Shown here: piece after piece, positions 5,522-5,678 of the stretch | Position numbering within the stretch: position 1 is the first letter of the stretch | Layout of the letters: every line of letters starts with the position of its first letter | From: MGOM01 sp035455265 | Lineage (GTDB): Bacteria; Chloroflexota; Anaerolineae; Anaerolineales; E44-bin32 | Direction of reading: 5' to 3' | NCBI GenBank assembly: GCA_035455265.1 | Contig: DATIFK010000197.1 | Location: 1 to 5,678 of the forward strand | DNA: 5,678 nucleotides | Program-made: the position numbers and the translations under genes | The notes under the pieces: model-generated | Databases searched by the model: none | What the model was told of the DNA's origin: nothing | Seen by the model: the letters and a program-made list of their open reading frames with translations, nothing else

Positions 5522-5678
5522 CTGGTGCTGAGGACTTGCGCTTCGACCACCCTCGGGCGTGCCGCGTGTGCTTGACGATGTCGAAGGGGGAGGCCCTCAG
5601 GGCGGCATCCAGGTTGGGGATGTCGAGGAACGGACCGAACGACAAGTAGTCGGCGCCGGAGGGAACGGTCAGGCTGCC
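5517..5678 (-). CDS. Unrecognised protein, C-terminal 53 residues only (runs off right edge)
   Basis: The minus strand is open from the right edge to a TAG at 5517-5519 and reads like a real protein end: it begins GSLTVPSGADYLSFGPFLDI, continues PNLDAALRASPFDIVKHTRH and ends ARGWSKRKSSAPA. About 46 of 53 third codon positions are G or C, matching the other genes. The last dozen residues are basic and low-complexity, as expected for a C-terminal tail. I do not recognise the family, and the start lies outside the window. It converges on ferritin. Its stop codon lies within the right arm of the inverted repeat at 5468-5521, so the exact C-terminus may be repeat-derived. Confidence 0.7.
   Translation of the reverse strand, partial: GSLTVPSGADYLSFGPFLDIPNLDAALRASPFDIVKHTRHARGWSKRKSSAPA

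Noticed and set aside
5224..5550. Minus-strand open frame overlapping the end of ferritin and the spacer
   Set aside because: It crosses an inverted repeat and then runs antisense to ferritin; the true minus-strand gene at the edge is in another frame and stops at 5517.

Overview
This is a GC-rich, gene-dense bacterial window with strongly GC-biased third codon positions. The gene set suggests an uncultured environmental lineage: a UbiD-family decarboxylase, glucose-6-phosphate dehydrogenase, a membrane-anchored C39-like protein with a Pro/Thr linker and TPR repeats, and a bacterial ferritin. The linker-bearing C39/TPR protein and the palindromic intergenic repeats recall Chloroflexota (Anaerolineae-like) genomes. 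That placement is an impression from protein style, not a demonstrated assignment.

Layout. Positions 1 to about 3505 are read leftward (minus strand), in the order zwf (2045-3505), ubiD-like decarboxylase (423-1886), a 75-residue two-helix membrane protein with a GTG start (146-373), and the 5' end of an unrecognised gene (1-110). The last three are tightly spaced, each with a Shine-Dalgarno, and look like one transcription unit. zwf is separated from ubiD by a palindromic repeat. A 63-bp divergent spacer (3506-3568) carries two mirror-image TACAAT boxes and separates zwf from the rightward genes: the C39-like/TPR protein (3569-4792) and ferritin (4895-5410). At the right edge the last 53 codons of an unrecognised minus-strand gene (5517-5678) converge on ferritin.

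Functional sense. zwf makes NADPH at the entry of the oxidative pentose phosphate pathway. The UbiD homologue probably decarboxylates a prenylated aromatic acid during quinone synthesis. Ferritin oxidises and stores iron. The C39-like protein is probably exported and membrane-tethered. These are largely separate housekeeping roles, and I see no defence system, CRISPR array, tRNA/rRNA gene or transposase.

The most unusual content is between genes. Two spacers (1904-2050 and 4803-4860) hold inverted-repeat elements whose arms are tandem heptamers of consensus AGTNRTC, read inward from both ends. The larger one has three nested inverted repeats sharing one centre, reaches into the zwf stop codon and supplies a spurious upstream ATG for ubiD. 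A third, different palindrome (5468-5521) contains the stop codon of the right-edge gene.
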